A DNA stretch of 64,000 nucleotides from an uncultured Acidimicrobiales bacterium (GTDB taxonomy: Bacteria > Actinomycetota > Acidimicrobiia > Acidimicrobiales > SZUA-35). This document shows, one piece after another, positions 37,094-43,599 of this stretch (positions are counted from its first letter, which is position 1; each line of letters opens with the position of its first letter). The stretch lies in the NCBI GenBank assembly GCA_938021675.1, contig CALIFY010000001.1:62001-126000 (forward strand), given 5' to 3'. The translations under genes and the position numbers were made by a program. The notes under the pieces are model-generated. The model saw only the letters and a program-made list of their open reading frames with translations. It was not told the origin of the DNA and searched no databases.

Positions 37094-38013
37094 TCGCTTG
37101 CTGTCTTCTCCCGTTGACCTTCGAGTAGATATCGTCGGATGCGAGTTTGGAACTGTTGCTCAAAGCGGTCGTACCTGTCCCGCAGCTCGTCAGACGGCCA
37201 ACGCTCAGGAAGCCGCTCAGAAAGCCGCTCAGAAAGCCGCTCAGAAAGCAATGACAGCGGCAGCAACGGTTCGGTCATCAAGAACCTGACGACATCGGCC
37301 GAGGCGGCGAACGCTTGGGGAATGATGTCGTCGGGGCCGTCGAGTACGTCCGGTGTCAATGCCTGTAGCTTTTCGAGATGTTGAGTCGCCTGGGCGGCGA
37401 GTTCATCTAACGGCCAGAGACGTCGAGTCAGGCTGGCCGTATCGTCACTATCGAGCCGTCCCGTGGTGGCGATAACCCCGTCCGGCCAGACCTCGGTCGG
37501 TAGATTTGCCGGGCGGAGCCAAATGTCGGGCCGGAGCTCACCGAACCGTCGGCCGGTCATTTCCGTACGAAACGATCGGCGTTGAGCCATCGTCCGAGCG
37601 TCAGCTTCGGGGATCACGGTCCACCATGAACCGTCCCACTCTCGATCCGGTGGCCGGCGCCCGAGATCCTGTCGGTGTTGTCGTTCGATAAGGCGGCCGA
37701 CCAGATAGAGCGATCCATCCCGTACCTCGACCTCGTTAGCGGCAACCATGCGGGACACTGCGGTGCGCATCGTCCCGGTCGGTATGCCAAATAGGGCGCC
37801 AAGTGACCGGGCGGCCGACTCCGGCATCCGAGGCGGGTGGCCGCCAAGAAGCACCGAGAGGACGAGCGACCGAGCCGAAAAGCCGCGACCGGCTCGGTCG
37901 TCACGCCCCCGGCCAATGCCCCGCTGGTCACTATTCGATGGAGTGCTCGACTTTCTACTCGACGCAATACTTGGCGCGGTACGCAGTTCGTTCGCGGTAC
38001 GCAGTTCGTTCAT
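37087..38013 (-). CDS. PaaX-family transcriptional regulator
   Basis: 308 residues. The winged-helix part reads SLVLSVLLGGHPPRMPESA, LGALFGIPTGTMRTAVSRMV and DGSLYLVGRLIERQ, followed by the PaaX central and C-terminal domains (WTVIPEADARTM, LRPANLP). PaaX proteins are usually acyl-CoA-responsive repressors. It is divergent from the desaturase gene with overlapping -10 boxes, so it probably regulates that gene and itself. Two in-frame minisatellites lie in the gene, giving NELRTA twice near the start and four SERL-type units near the end. Confidence 0.82.
   Translation of the reverse strand: MNELRTANELRTAPSIASSRKSSTPSNSDQRGIGRGRDDRAGRGFSARSLVLSVLLGGHPPRMPESAARSLGALFGIPTGTMRTAVSRMVAANEVEVRDGSLYLVGRLIERQHRQDLGRRPPDREWDGSWWTVIPEADARTMAQRRSFRTEMTGRRFGELRPDIWLRPANLPTEVWPDGVIATTGRLDSDDTASLTRRLWPLDELAAQATQHLEKLQALTPDVLDGPDDIIPQAFAASADVVRFLMTEPLLPLSLLSERLSERLSERLPERWPSDELRDRYDRFEQQFQTRIRRYLLEGQREKTASDQ
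37202..37249. repeat. 12-bp tandem repeat, four copies, inside the PaaX gene
   Basis: Unit CGCTCAGAAAGC repeated four times with one change in the first copy. It is in frame and adds LSER-type tetrapeptides to the regulator's C-terminal part. Confidence 0.85.
37976..38011. repeat. 18-bp tandem repeat, two copies, at the PaaX start
   Basis: GCGGTACGCAGTTCGTTC occurs twice without a mismatch. In frame it doubles the hexapeptide NELRTA right after the PaaX start codon, next to the shared promoter. Confidence 0.85.
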
Positions 38014-38024
38014 GGTGAACAACT

Positions 38025-38034
38025 ATTGTACCAT
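38025..38034. promoter_or_regulatory. Shared divergent promoter ATTGTACCAT (paaX-like / desaturase)
   Basis: The plus strand has TACCAT 6 bases before the desaturase ATG 38041. The minus strand has TACAAT 11 bases before the regulator ATG 38013. The hexamers overlap by the central TA, so a regulator bound here would control both genes. ATGGT at 38012 and ACCAT at 38030 also form an inverted repeat. Confidence 0.55.
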
Positions 38035-38040
38035 TGTGTC

Positions 38041-39006
38041 ATGGTCGGCTCGGCAGCGAAGCTCACGACGATGGTGCCACCGGTTTCGGCGCTGCCCGAC
38101 GTACTGCCAACCGCCAAGCTCACCGAGCACGCAAAGTTGAAAGCTCCCCGACGAGAGGAGCTTCGACGCATCGACAACCAGCGAAACATTGCGACCCTGC
38201 TCGGCGCACTTCTCCAGTCGGTCGGAGTGGTGGTAGCCGCCGGCATCGTACATACCTGGTGGGCTTACCTCCTCGCGCTGGCGCTCATGGCCCGAGGCCA
38301 CGCGGTTCTAAATATCTTGGCCCATGAGGCCGCTCACCGATTGCTGTTCACCCGAAACTCGTCGAACGACTTCGCCGGCCGTTGGCTCCTCGGCTACCCC
38401 AGCTTTCAGCCAACACTTACGTATCGGCGAATCCACTTTGCTCACCACAAAGATGAGCTGGGTCCGAAAGAACCCGACATCGGCCTCTACCGCGGGTATC
38501 CGATCTCTGGCGATTCGATGGGCCGGAAGCTGACCAGAGACGCCCTTGGAATCAGCGCGGCAAAGAACTTCCGCGGCCTTGGAAAAGCGATGCGCAGCGG
38601 TCAGCGCGAGGCGTGGCAGATCATGGCCACCCAACTGGTGTTACTTGGCGCGTCGGTCGTGGTGGGTCGACCGTTGATGTATCTCGTCTGGATCGTGTCC
38701 TGGTCGACGGTGTGGAAAGTTTCCAACCGTTTGCGGGCCATCGCCGAACACGGTGGCATGAAACGATCGGTCGATCGACGGCAGACAACCCACGTCGTCC
38801 GTCAAACCTTGCTGGCCCGCTATTGGATCGTTCCCTACAACACCGGGTGGCATTTGGCCCATCACGTCGACATGGGCGTACCGTGGCGACATCTTCCTGA
38901 ACTGCATCATGAACTCGTCGCCAGCGGTTGGGTAACTCCCGAAATCGAGTACCGCACCTATCGAGCGCTTTGGCGGCAACTCGCGTCGGGTGAACAGCGG
39001 CGGTAA
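38041..39006 (+). CDS. Membrane fatty acid desaturase
   Basis: 321 residues. Three histidine boxes of the di-iron membrane desaturases are present: HEAAH (95-99), HFAHH (132-136) and HLAHH (271-275). Hydrophobic segments at about 51-80 and 196-222 span the membrane, with the boxes in the cytosol. It probably introduces a double bond into an acyl chain or hydroxylates a lipid; the substrate is unknown. ATG 38041 is fixed by the TACCAT box. A PaaX-type regulator diverges and a flavodoxin-like gene converges. Confidence 0.87.
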   Translation: MVGSAAKLTTMVPPVSALPDVLPTAKLTEHAKLKAPRREELRRIDNQRNIATLLGALLQSVGVVVAAGIVHTWWAYLLALALMARGHAVLNILAHEAAHRLLFTRNSSNDFAGRWLLGYPSFQPTLTYRRIHFAHHKDELGPKEPDIGLYRGYPISGDSMGRKLTRDALGISAAKNFRGLGKAMRSGQREAWQIMATQLVLLGASVVVGRPLMYLVWIVSWSTVWKVSNRLRAIAEHGGMKRSVDRRQTTHVVRQTLLARYWIVPYNTGWHLAHHVDMGVPWRHLPELHHELVASGWVTPEIEYRTYRALWRQLASGEQRR

Positions 39007-39022
39007 CCGTGGAACCAGCCGG

Positions 39023-39460
39023 TCAGCTTGCTCTTGGCACCTGGTCGAGTGCCCCGGTCAGACGCCCAACGAATTCCTCCGCTCCCCCTTGGAGATCGGT
39101 TCGTTTGATGGCGTAGCCCCCGACAACATCGCCTCCGCGGCGGCTGACGACCCGTTCAAGCTTCGTTAGAGTCTTACCAGCGTTGATGGCGTACGTGCAG
39201 TACACCGCAGCCAACTTGCCATCGATGACCGGCAACTTGGCCAACCGGCCGGATCGGCCTGGCCGCTGCCCAAAGAAGAACAGTCCGTCGGTCCAACTAC
39301 CGACGACGACCAAGTCGGCCTCGGACAACGCCTGAAGATCGATCTGGGTGATCGGACAAGCCACGGACTCAACGCCGGCATCGGTCAGCTCGGCCGCGAT
39401 CATCTGGCCGGCCGCTTTTGTGTTGCCGGTCAGACTCTCGTAGATGACGATGGATTTCAT
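39023..39460 (-). CDS. Flavodoxin domain protein
   Basis: 145 residues with the FMN phosphate loop ESLTGNTKAAG at residues 8-18 and the strand-loop LVVVGSWTDGLFFFGQ at the second FMN loop. A small soluble electron carrier or flavodoxin-like NAD(P)H oxidoreductase. The family is common in Actinobacteria beside desaturases or oxygenases. ATG 39460 is preceded at 7 bases by TAGCCT. It is divergent from the selenoprotein gene and convergent with the desaturase. Confidence 0.85.
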   Translation of the reverse strand: MKSIVIYESLTGNTKAAGQMIAAELTDAGVESVACPITQIDLQALSEADLVVVGSWTDGLFFFGQRPGRSGRLAKLPVIDGKLAAVYCTYAINAGKTLTKLERVVSRRGGDVVGGYAIKRTDLQGGAEEFVGRLTGALDQVPRAS

Positions 39461-39467
39461 TGACGCA

Positions 39468-39473
39468 AGGCTA
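39468..39473 (-). promoter_or_regulatory. -10 box TAGCCT of the flavodoxin gene
   Basis: TAGCCT on the minus strand ends 7 bases before ATG 39460. Confidence 0.5.
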
Positions 39474-39493
39474 GCTGTGATTTCAACGACAGT

Positions 39494-39565
39494 GAATCCA
39501 CTGAGGAATCCACTGAGGAATCCACTGAGAAATCCACTAGGGAATCCACTGGCGAATCCGCCGGG
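39494..39565. repeat. 12-bp tandem repeat, six decaying copies, upstream of the selenoprotein gene
   Basis: Unit GAATCCACTGAG, three perfect copies followed by three with increasing changes, then a partial GAATC. It fills the space between the divergent flavodoxin and selenoprotein promoters and ends 26 bases before the TACGAT box. Confidence 0.85.
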
Positions 39566-39591
39566 GAATCATGAATGGCTATCCAGGGCAC

Positions 39592-39597
39592 TACGAT
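39592..39597 (+). promoter_or_regulatory. -10 box TACGAT of the selenoprotein gene
   Basis: TACGAT ends 6 bases before ATG 39604. This independent signal supports the start upstream of the in-frame TGA rather than the GTG at 39661. Confidence 0.55.
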
Positions 39598-39603
39598 CGA
39601 TCT

Positions 39604-39870
39604 ATGACCCACAAAATTGGAATCACATACTGCGTTCCGTGAGACTACTCAGAGCACGCCGTGAGCGTGACGAACGACCTGTTGTCGAACTACCAGCACG
39701 TGATCGAAGAGCTCCGGTTAGAAACCGGGAGCCGGGGCATCTTCGATGTCGTTGTGGACGGGCAACTTCTCTACTCCAAAGCCCAAACGGGCCGACATGC
39801 TGAACCCGGTGAGGTTCTTCAGCTTTTTACCGATCTTGTTGGACCGGACGTCAAACGCTTCGGCACCTGA
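39604..39870 (+). CDS. Selenoprotein of the Rdx (SelW/SelT/SelH) family, UGA read as selenocysteine
   Basis: 88 residues if the TGA at 39640-39642 is decoded as Sec (U13). The start reads MTHKIGITYCVPU, so the active site is C10-V-P-U13, the CxxU redox motif of Rdx thioredoxin-like proteins. The sequence continues DYSEHAVSVTNDLLSNYQ, then family segments GSRGIFDVVVDG, LLYSKAQTGRHAEPGEVL and LVGPDV. Homologues commonly have YCVPC at the same place. ATG 39604 is 6 bases after a TACGAT box. Without recoding only a 69-residue piece from GTG 39661 would be called, lacking the active site. The TrmH gene follows 39 bases later. Confidence 0.9.
39655..39669 (+). other. Candidate bacterial SECIS hairpin
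   Basis: CACGC pairs with GCGTG around the five-base loop CGTGA. The loop begins 17 bases after the UGA, in the range used by bacterial SECIS elements, which lie within the coding sequence and bind SelB. The stem is short; a longer CTCA/TGAG pairing (39648-39651 with 39662-39665) competes. Confidence 0.45.
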
Positions 39871-39909
39871 CGTTCCACGGCATTCGATCGGGATCGTTGG
39901 CGAGAAGCT

Positions 39910-40743
39910 GTGGGCGTAATTCTCGTCGACGACCCGGTTGATCCTCGGATCGCCGTCTTCCAAGGTCTTCGCGATCACGTGCTCCGCCGCCGCAGGGAAC
40001 AGCCTGATGGCGACATGGCGAGCGTTTTCGTCGCCGAGGGCGACATCGTCGTCGAGCGAGCGATCCGGGCCGGCTACCACCTACGATGCGCACTGGTCGA
40101 CGGCAAGCGAAAAAAGCCGCTGCCGGATTCGATCGACGATGACGTCCCGGTCTACTCGGTAGGCCCGGAGGTGTTGCAGCGGATTACTGGGTATCACCTC
40201 CATCGCGGCATGTTGGCCTGTTTCGATCGCAAACCTCTGCTCGACGTCGAGACGGTGATCGACACCACCCGCACCTTGGCCGTGATGGAGGGCATCAACA
40301 ATCCAACAAACCTCGGATTGATCTTGAGGGCTGCTGTCGCACTTGGGGTCGACGGATACGCCATCGACCCGACATGTTGCGATCCGCTCTACCGCCGCTC
40401 CGGTCGCGTCTCCATGGGTGAGGCCTATGGAACCCCGTACACCCGCCTTGAAGCATTCCCCGATGGTCTCACCCCGATCCGGGACGCCGGTTTTCGTCTT
40501 CTGGCGTTCACACCAGCAGCCGATGCGGTAGACATAGGCGATATTGAAGTTGGACCTAACGACCGTGTCGCCCTTGTGCTGGGAGCCGAAGGACCAGGGC
40601 TTACCGCCACCACCATGTCGGCATGCGACGCCAGGGTCCAAATCCCCATGGCCGGTGACGTCGATTCGATCAACGTCGGCGCCGCCGCCGCGGTGGCCTT
40701 CTACGCCATCGGGCAAGCGAGACGCCGGGACCACACACGCTGA
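39910..40743 (+). CDS. TrmH/SpoU-family RNA 2'-O-methyltransferase
   Basis: 277 residues. An N-terminal substrate-binding part is followed by the SPOUT knot with NPTNLGLILRAA, VALVLGAEGPGL and IPMAGDVDSINVGAAAAVA, the three motifs that bind SAM and RNA. It methylates ribose in tRNA or rRNA; the target is not known. GTG 39910 is the called start, 39 bases after the selenoprotein, so the two may form one transcript. Confidence 0.92.
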   Translation: MGVILVDDPVDPRIAVFQGLRDHVLRRRREQPDGDMASVFVAEGDIVVERAIRAGYHLRCALVDGKRKKPLPDSIDDDVPVYSVGPEVLQRITGYHLHRGMLACFDRKPLLDVETVIDTTRTLAVMEGINNPTNLGLILRAAVALGVDGYAIDPTCCDPLYRRSGRVSMGEAYGTPYTRLEAFPDGLTPIRDAGFRLLAFTPAADAVDIGDIEVGPNDRVALVLGAEGPGLTATTMSACDARVQIPMAGDVDSINVGAAAAVAFYAIGQARRRDHTR

Positions 40744-40781
40744 CGGCCGTTCACTTCACGGTAAACGCTCGGTGAGAGGCG

Positions 40782-40821
40782 GCCATCGCATGGCCGACGG
40801 CAAGAACGGCCATGCGATGGC
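40782..40821. terminator. Perfect 15-bp inverted repeat between convergent genes
   Basis: GCCATCGCATGGCCG and its exact complement are separated by a 10-base loop. It lies 39 bases after the TrmH stop and 51 bases before the sortase stop. Without a T-tract it fits a bidirectional terminator or mRNA-stabilising hairpin. Confidence 0.6.
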
Positions 40822-40871
40822 TAGGGACGCGGCACCGGGAGAGGGACATGCCGGCCGCGCCCCAACGGCGG

Positions 40872-41591
40872 TCAAAGTGGATCGGCGTAGACCACCACGT
40901 TGTCGTCGTACGATCGAAGGTCCCGATTGAAGTTGCCGCCGCAGGTAATCAGCACGAGCTGTGACTCCCCATCGCGAGCAAAAATGTCATCTCGGGGAAG
41001 ATCAACCTTGTCATACTGCTGCTTGTCGGAGGCGACGAAGCGCCGCTCGGACCCGTCGTCGTAGGTGACGGACATTTCAGCCCCGATCGGGAGCTGGTCG
41101 AGGTGGCGAAACACTCCGTCCTGACCATCGAACGCTATGTGAGCGGCCAACACCGCCGATCCCGTCTGGCCGGGGCTTGGGCCGAACTGGTACCAACCGA
41201 CACGATCGGCGGGTGGGACCTCCATGTCACCGTTGTCCTCGACCCCAACGGCCAGAACCGATGCGGTATCGATACCGAGGTCGTCGATCCGCAGACCGAC
41301 GGGAGTCGGACCATCAGAGGTAGTTTCAGGAAAGCCGACCGGAGCCGAAGGTAGCTCGGTCACCAAATCGGCCAGGGAAGAGTCCGCATCGCCACCTGGC
41401 GAATCGGGAGTCGATCCAGCACCATCGCCGCCATCATCTAGCTCGGTGACGGTCTCGGCCTCCCCGGAGGGAACGGCCTGTTCGTCGACCGACAACGCGG
41501 TCGACGAACAGGCGGTAAGTGCGAGCGCCCACACAAGCACGGCCGTCCAGGTAAATCTCCCAGGGTGGTTCACGGAGCGCAAGGTGTGCAC
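40872..41591 (-). CDS. Class F/E-like sortase with lipoprotein-type signal
   Basis: 239 residues. The signal segment ends in ALTAC28, a lipobox, and an acidic linker leads to the sortase barrel. Catalytic residues are H151 (AAHIAF), C217 (LITCGG) and an Arg in FNRDLRSY (R223 or R226). Class F sortases anchor surface proteins in Actinobacteria. The gene starts 5 bases after the stop of the DUF4397 membrane protein, its probable substrate. The lipobox, instead of a simple signal anchor, is unusual. Confidence 0.87.
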   Translation of the reverse strand: MHTLRSVNHPGRFTWTAVLVWALALTACSSTALSVDEQAVPSGEAETVTELDDGGDGAGSTPDSPGGDADSSLADLVTELPSAPVGFPETTSDGPTPVGLRIDDLGIDTASVLAVGVEDNGDMEVPPADRVGWYQFGPSPGQTGSAVLAAHIAFDGQDGVFRHLDQLPIGAEMSVTYDDGSERRFVASDKQQYDKVDLPRDDIFARDGESQLVLITCGGNFNRDLRSYDDNVVVYADPL

Positions 41592-41596
41592 AGCTG

Positions 41597-42406
41597 TTAG
41601 GCCTGGACCCGCCGAACGGCGAAGACCGAACCGCCGAGAACGGCAACCCCGGCCAAGGCCACGAGCACGAACAGGGAGTTGTTGGATGCGTCGCTTGGAA
41701 GGCTATTGCCGGTATCGACCCGATCCGGGTTGGTGTGAAGCCCGGTGATCGACTCGGTGACGACCGTCAACGTCTCGTCTTCGAGGGAGCCGACAGCGTA
41801 GACGAGCAGGTGCTCACCGTCTTTGATCTCCAAATCGGCCGGTCCGATGACGACCGGTTCGGTCTCACCGGTCGGCACTACCGAGGCGGAGATCGTTCCG
41901 ACGTCAAGGTCGACCGTTCCACCGGCACCATTTTCTACGTTGCTGAACGCAACGTCGCCGTTGGCCAAGATGTCGACCGCTGGTGCCGCTGCCCCGTGAC
42001 GTACGGTCAAGCGGCCCTTTGCCGCCTCGATAGTTGAGTCGTCGTTCTCGAATACCGACAATGTCGGCGTGCCCTCACCATCGAGATGGGCAACAACAGT
42101 GAAGTTACCGTCAGCCGGGAGGCTCACGTCACCGGCCTCGATGGCCGCCGTGTCGGTACCGGCGAGCGTGACGGTAAGGTCTTCCAACGTCGAGCCGGCC
42201 AGTGCCGATAGGTCTTGGGTATCTCCAAAGGAGAAACCTTCGAATACCACTTCACCACCAGCACTGACGTCTACGTCGGTGTCGGGAATGCCGTGTATGA
42301 GATGGATGCGGGCGCCATCGTCGGCACTGGCAGCCTGAACCGTGAGCGCCGTGAGGCCAGCCAGCCCCACTAGCGCGGCAATGAAAATCCGAATCGTACT
42401 GCGCAT
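41597..42406 (-). CDS. DUF4397 surface protein, probable sortase substrate
   Basis: 269 residues. A signal peptide (about 1-28, ending QAASA) is followed by DUF4397 repeats (ARIHLIHGIPDTDVDV; RLTVRHGAAAPAVDIL). The C-terminus has LPSDA (236-240), a hydrophobic segment and an RRVQA tail, the plan of a cell-wall sorting signal, although the motif is not a standard LPxTG. AAAGG precedes ATG 42406. The sortase gene follows immediately. Confidence 0.85.
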   Translation of the reverse strand: MRSTIRIFIAALVGLAGLTALTVQAASADDGARIHLIHGIPDTDVDVSAGGEVVFEGFSFGDTQDLSALAGSTLEDLTVTLAGTDTAAIEAGDVSLPADGNFTVVAHLDGEGTPTLSVFENDDSTIEAAKGRLTVRHGAAAPAVDILANGDVAFSNVENGAGGTVDLDVGTISASVVPTGETEPVVIGPADLEIKDGEHLLVYAVGSLEDETLTVVTESITGLHTNPDRVDTGNSLPSDASNNSLFVLVALAGVAVLGGSVFAVRRVQA

Positions 42407-42563
42407 GGCAGGTACCTTTCAGTCGAGTGCAATTTGGAGCGACTCCGGCCGGTGTCGACTATCGGTGTTCTACGTTTCAACAAGCAGCCTGGATGCACCT
42501 TCTGCCCTATTTCGTTGGGCGGCCGACCTAACCCAGGCGACTCAGCCCCGGCGGCCGCGCCGC

Positions 42564-42569
42564 TACCGT
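42564..42569 (+). promoter_or_regulatory. -10 box TACCGT of the DUF952 gene
   Basis: TACCGT ends 6 bases before ATG 42576, another leaderless start. Confidence 0.5.
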
Positions 42570-42575
42570 CTTGGG

Positions 42576-42914
42576 ATGACCATCTACCACGCCGCCGTTG
42601 CCGCCGACTGGACTCGAAGAACCGACGACGCCTACGAGCCGTCTGGCTTCGCTTCCGAGGGGTTCATCCATTGTTCAACCGGCGACCAGCTACACGAGGT
42701 GCTGCATCGCCTCTACTCAGGCCGTCGAGACCTCATCGTTCTTACGATCGACGAGTCGGCGGTTAGCCGACCCCTAGTTTGGGAAGACCTCTACGATGCC
42801 GGCCAGGAATATCCCCATGTCTACGGTCCGCTCGATCTGGCGGCGGTGATCAACGCCAAGCCGCTGACACCAGACGGCGACGGTCGCTTCGATCATTGGA
42901 GACCGTCGACCTAG
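42576..42914 (+). CDS. DUF952 family protein
   Basis: 112 residues. The family motifs are clear: IYHAAVAADW near the start, ASEGFIHCST, then VWEDLY and YPHVYGPLDLAAV. DUF952 proteins are small, soluble and related by fold to ADP-ribosyltransferase-like barrels; their function is unsettled. ATG 42576 is chosen from the TACCGT box. Its stop meets the end of the broken moaA on the other strand. Confidence 0.85.
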   Translation: MTIYHAAVAADWTRRTDDAYEPSGFASEGFIHCSTGDQLHEVLHRLYSGRRDLIVLTIDESAVSRPLVWEDLYDAGQEYPHVYGPLDLAAVINAKPLTPDGDGRFDHWRPST

Positions 42915-43597
42915 GCAGCGGTGCGCAACCAAACGATGGGTGACGCCCCGACCACGGTTCCCAGTTGGGAATCAATCATCGCAGAGCGCCACCAGTTCTC
43001 GTTCGGCGTCTCGCTCATCAAGGAATCCACGGAGAACTCCTTCGACTCGGCCACACCATCGCCGTGATCGAAGTTTCGTTGACCCCACGTTTAGCGACCA
43101 TGTTGATCTTGATCGGGCCCAGTCCTGCGTCGGTGGCGGCGCCGATTCCGTCGAGTACCTTCTGGACGGGAAACGAAACGTCGTTCATTCCCATGAAGAC
43201 GGAGTCGTCGAGCGAGTCGCGACTAACGGTGACCCGATGTAGGCCCGCAGCCGCCAGGTCCGTGGCCATACGTCCGAACAAGGCACCGTTGGTGGTGGGT
43301 GCGAGATCATCGATCTCTGGAATCGCAGCTAGTCTGGCGACAAGTTCCTCGATGCCGTGGCGCAACGTTGGTTCGCCACCGGTGAGGCGCAGCTTGGTGA
43401 CACCGTGACGGGCGGAGGAGCGAGCGACTCGTTCGATTTCTTCAAACGTGAGGAGCGCGGCTCGTTAAAGTAGCGATAGTCGCTGTTCAAGATCTCTTTG
43501 GGAACAGGAGGTGCAGCGGAAGTTACAGCGAACGGTGACCGAGATGCGCAGGTCTTTTGGCCGGACCATCGAGAGTTTCGGTGGGGGCAGAGGGCAT
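42911..43597 (-). pseudogene. moaA: Decayed moaA (GTP 3',8-cyclase)
   Basis: Similarity to MoaA runs over several frames. ATG 43597 starts MPSAPTETLDG, then a shift gives KDLRISVTVRCNFRCTSC with the radical SAM cysteines. A second frame supplies KEILNSDYRYF, and a third change returns to RAALLTFEEIERVA, HGVTKLRLTGGEP and INMVAKRGVNET before a stop at 43018. The C-terminal half with the second Fe-S cluster is missing; the remaining bases to 42911 hold a different open stretch ending IVWLRTAA. At least three indels make it non-functional, unless they are assembly errors. Confidence 0.75.
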
Positions 43598-43599
43598 GG

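Noticed and set aside
39494-39565. CRISPR array
   Set aside because: The 12-bp units are directly adjacent without spacers, and no cas gene is near.
39640-39642. In-frame TGA as evidence of a pseudogene or sequencing error
   Set aside because: It replaces exactly the second active-site Cys of the CxxC motif; both flanks keep the frame and family similarity, and the -10 box supports the upstream start.
42965-43408. Plus-strand open frame in the broken moaA region
   Set aside because: MoaA similarity is on the minus strand; the plus-strand product has no recognisable feature.
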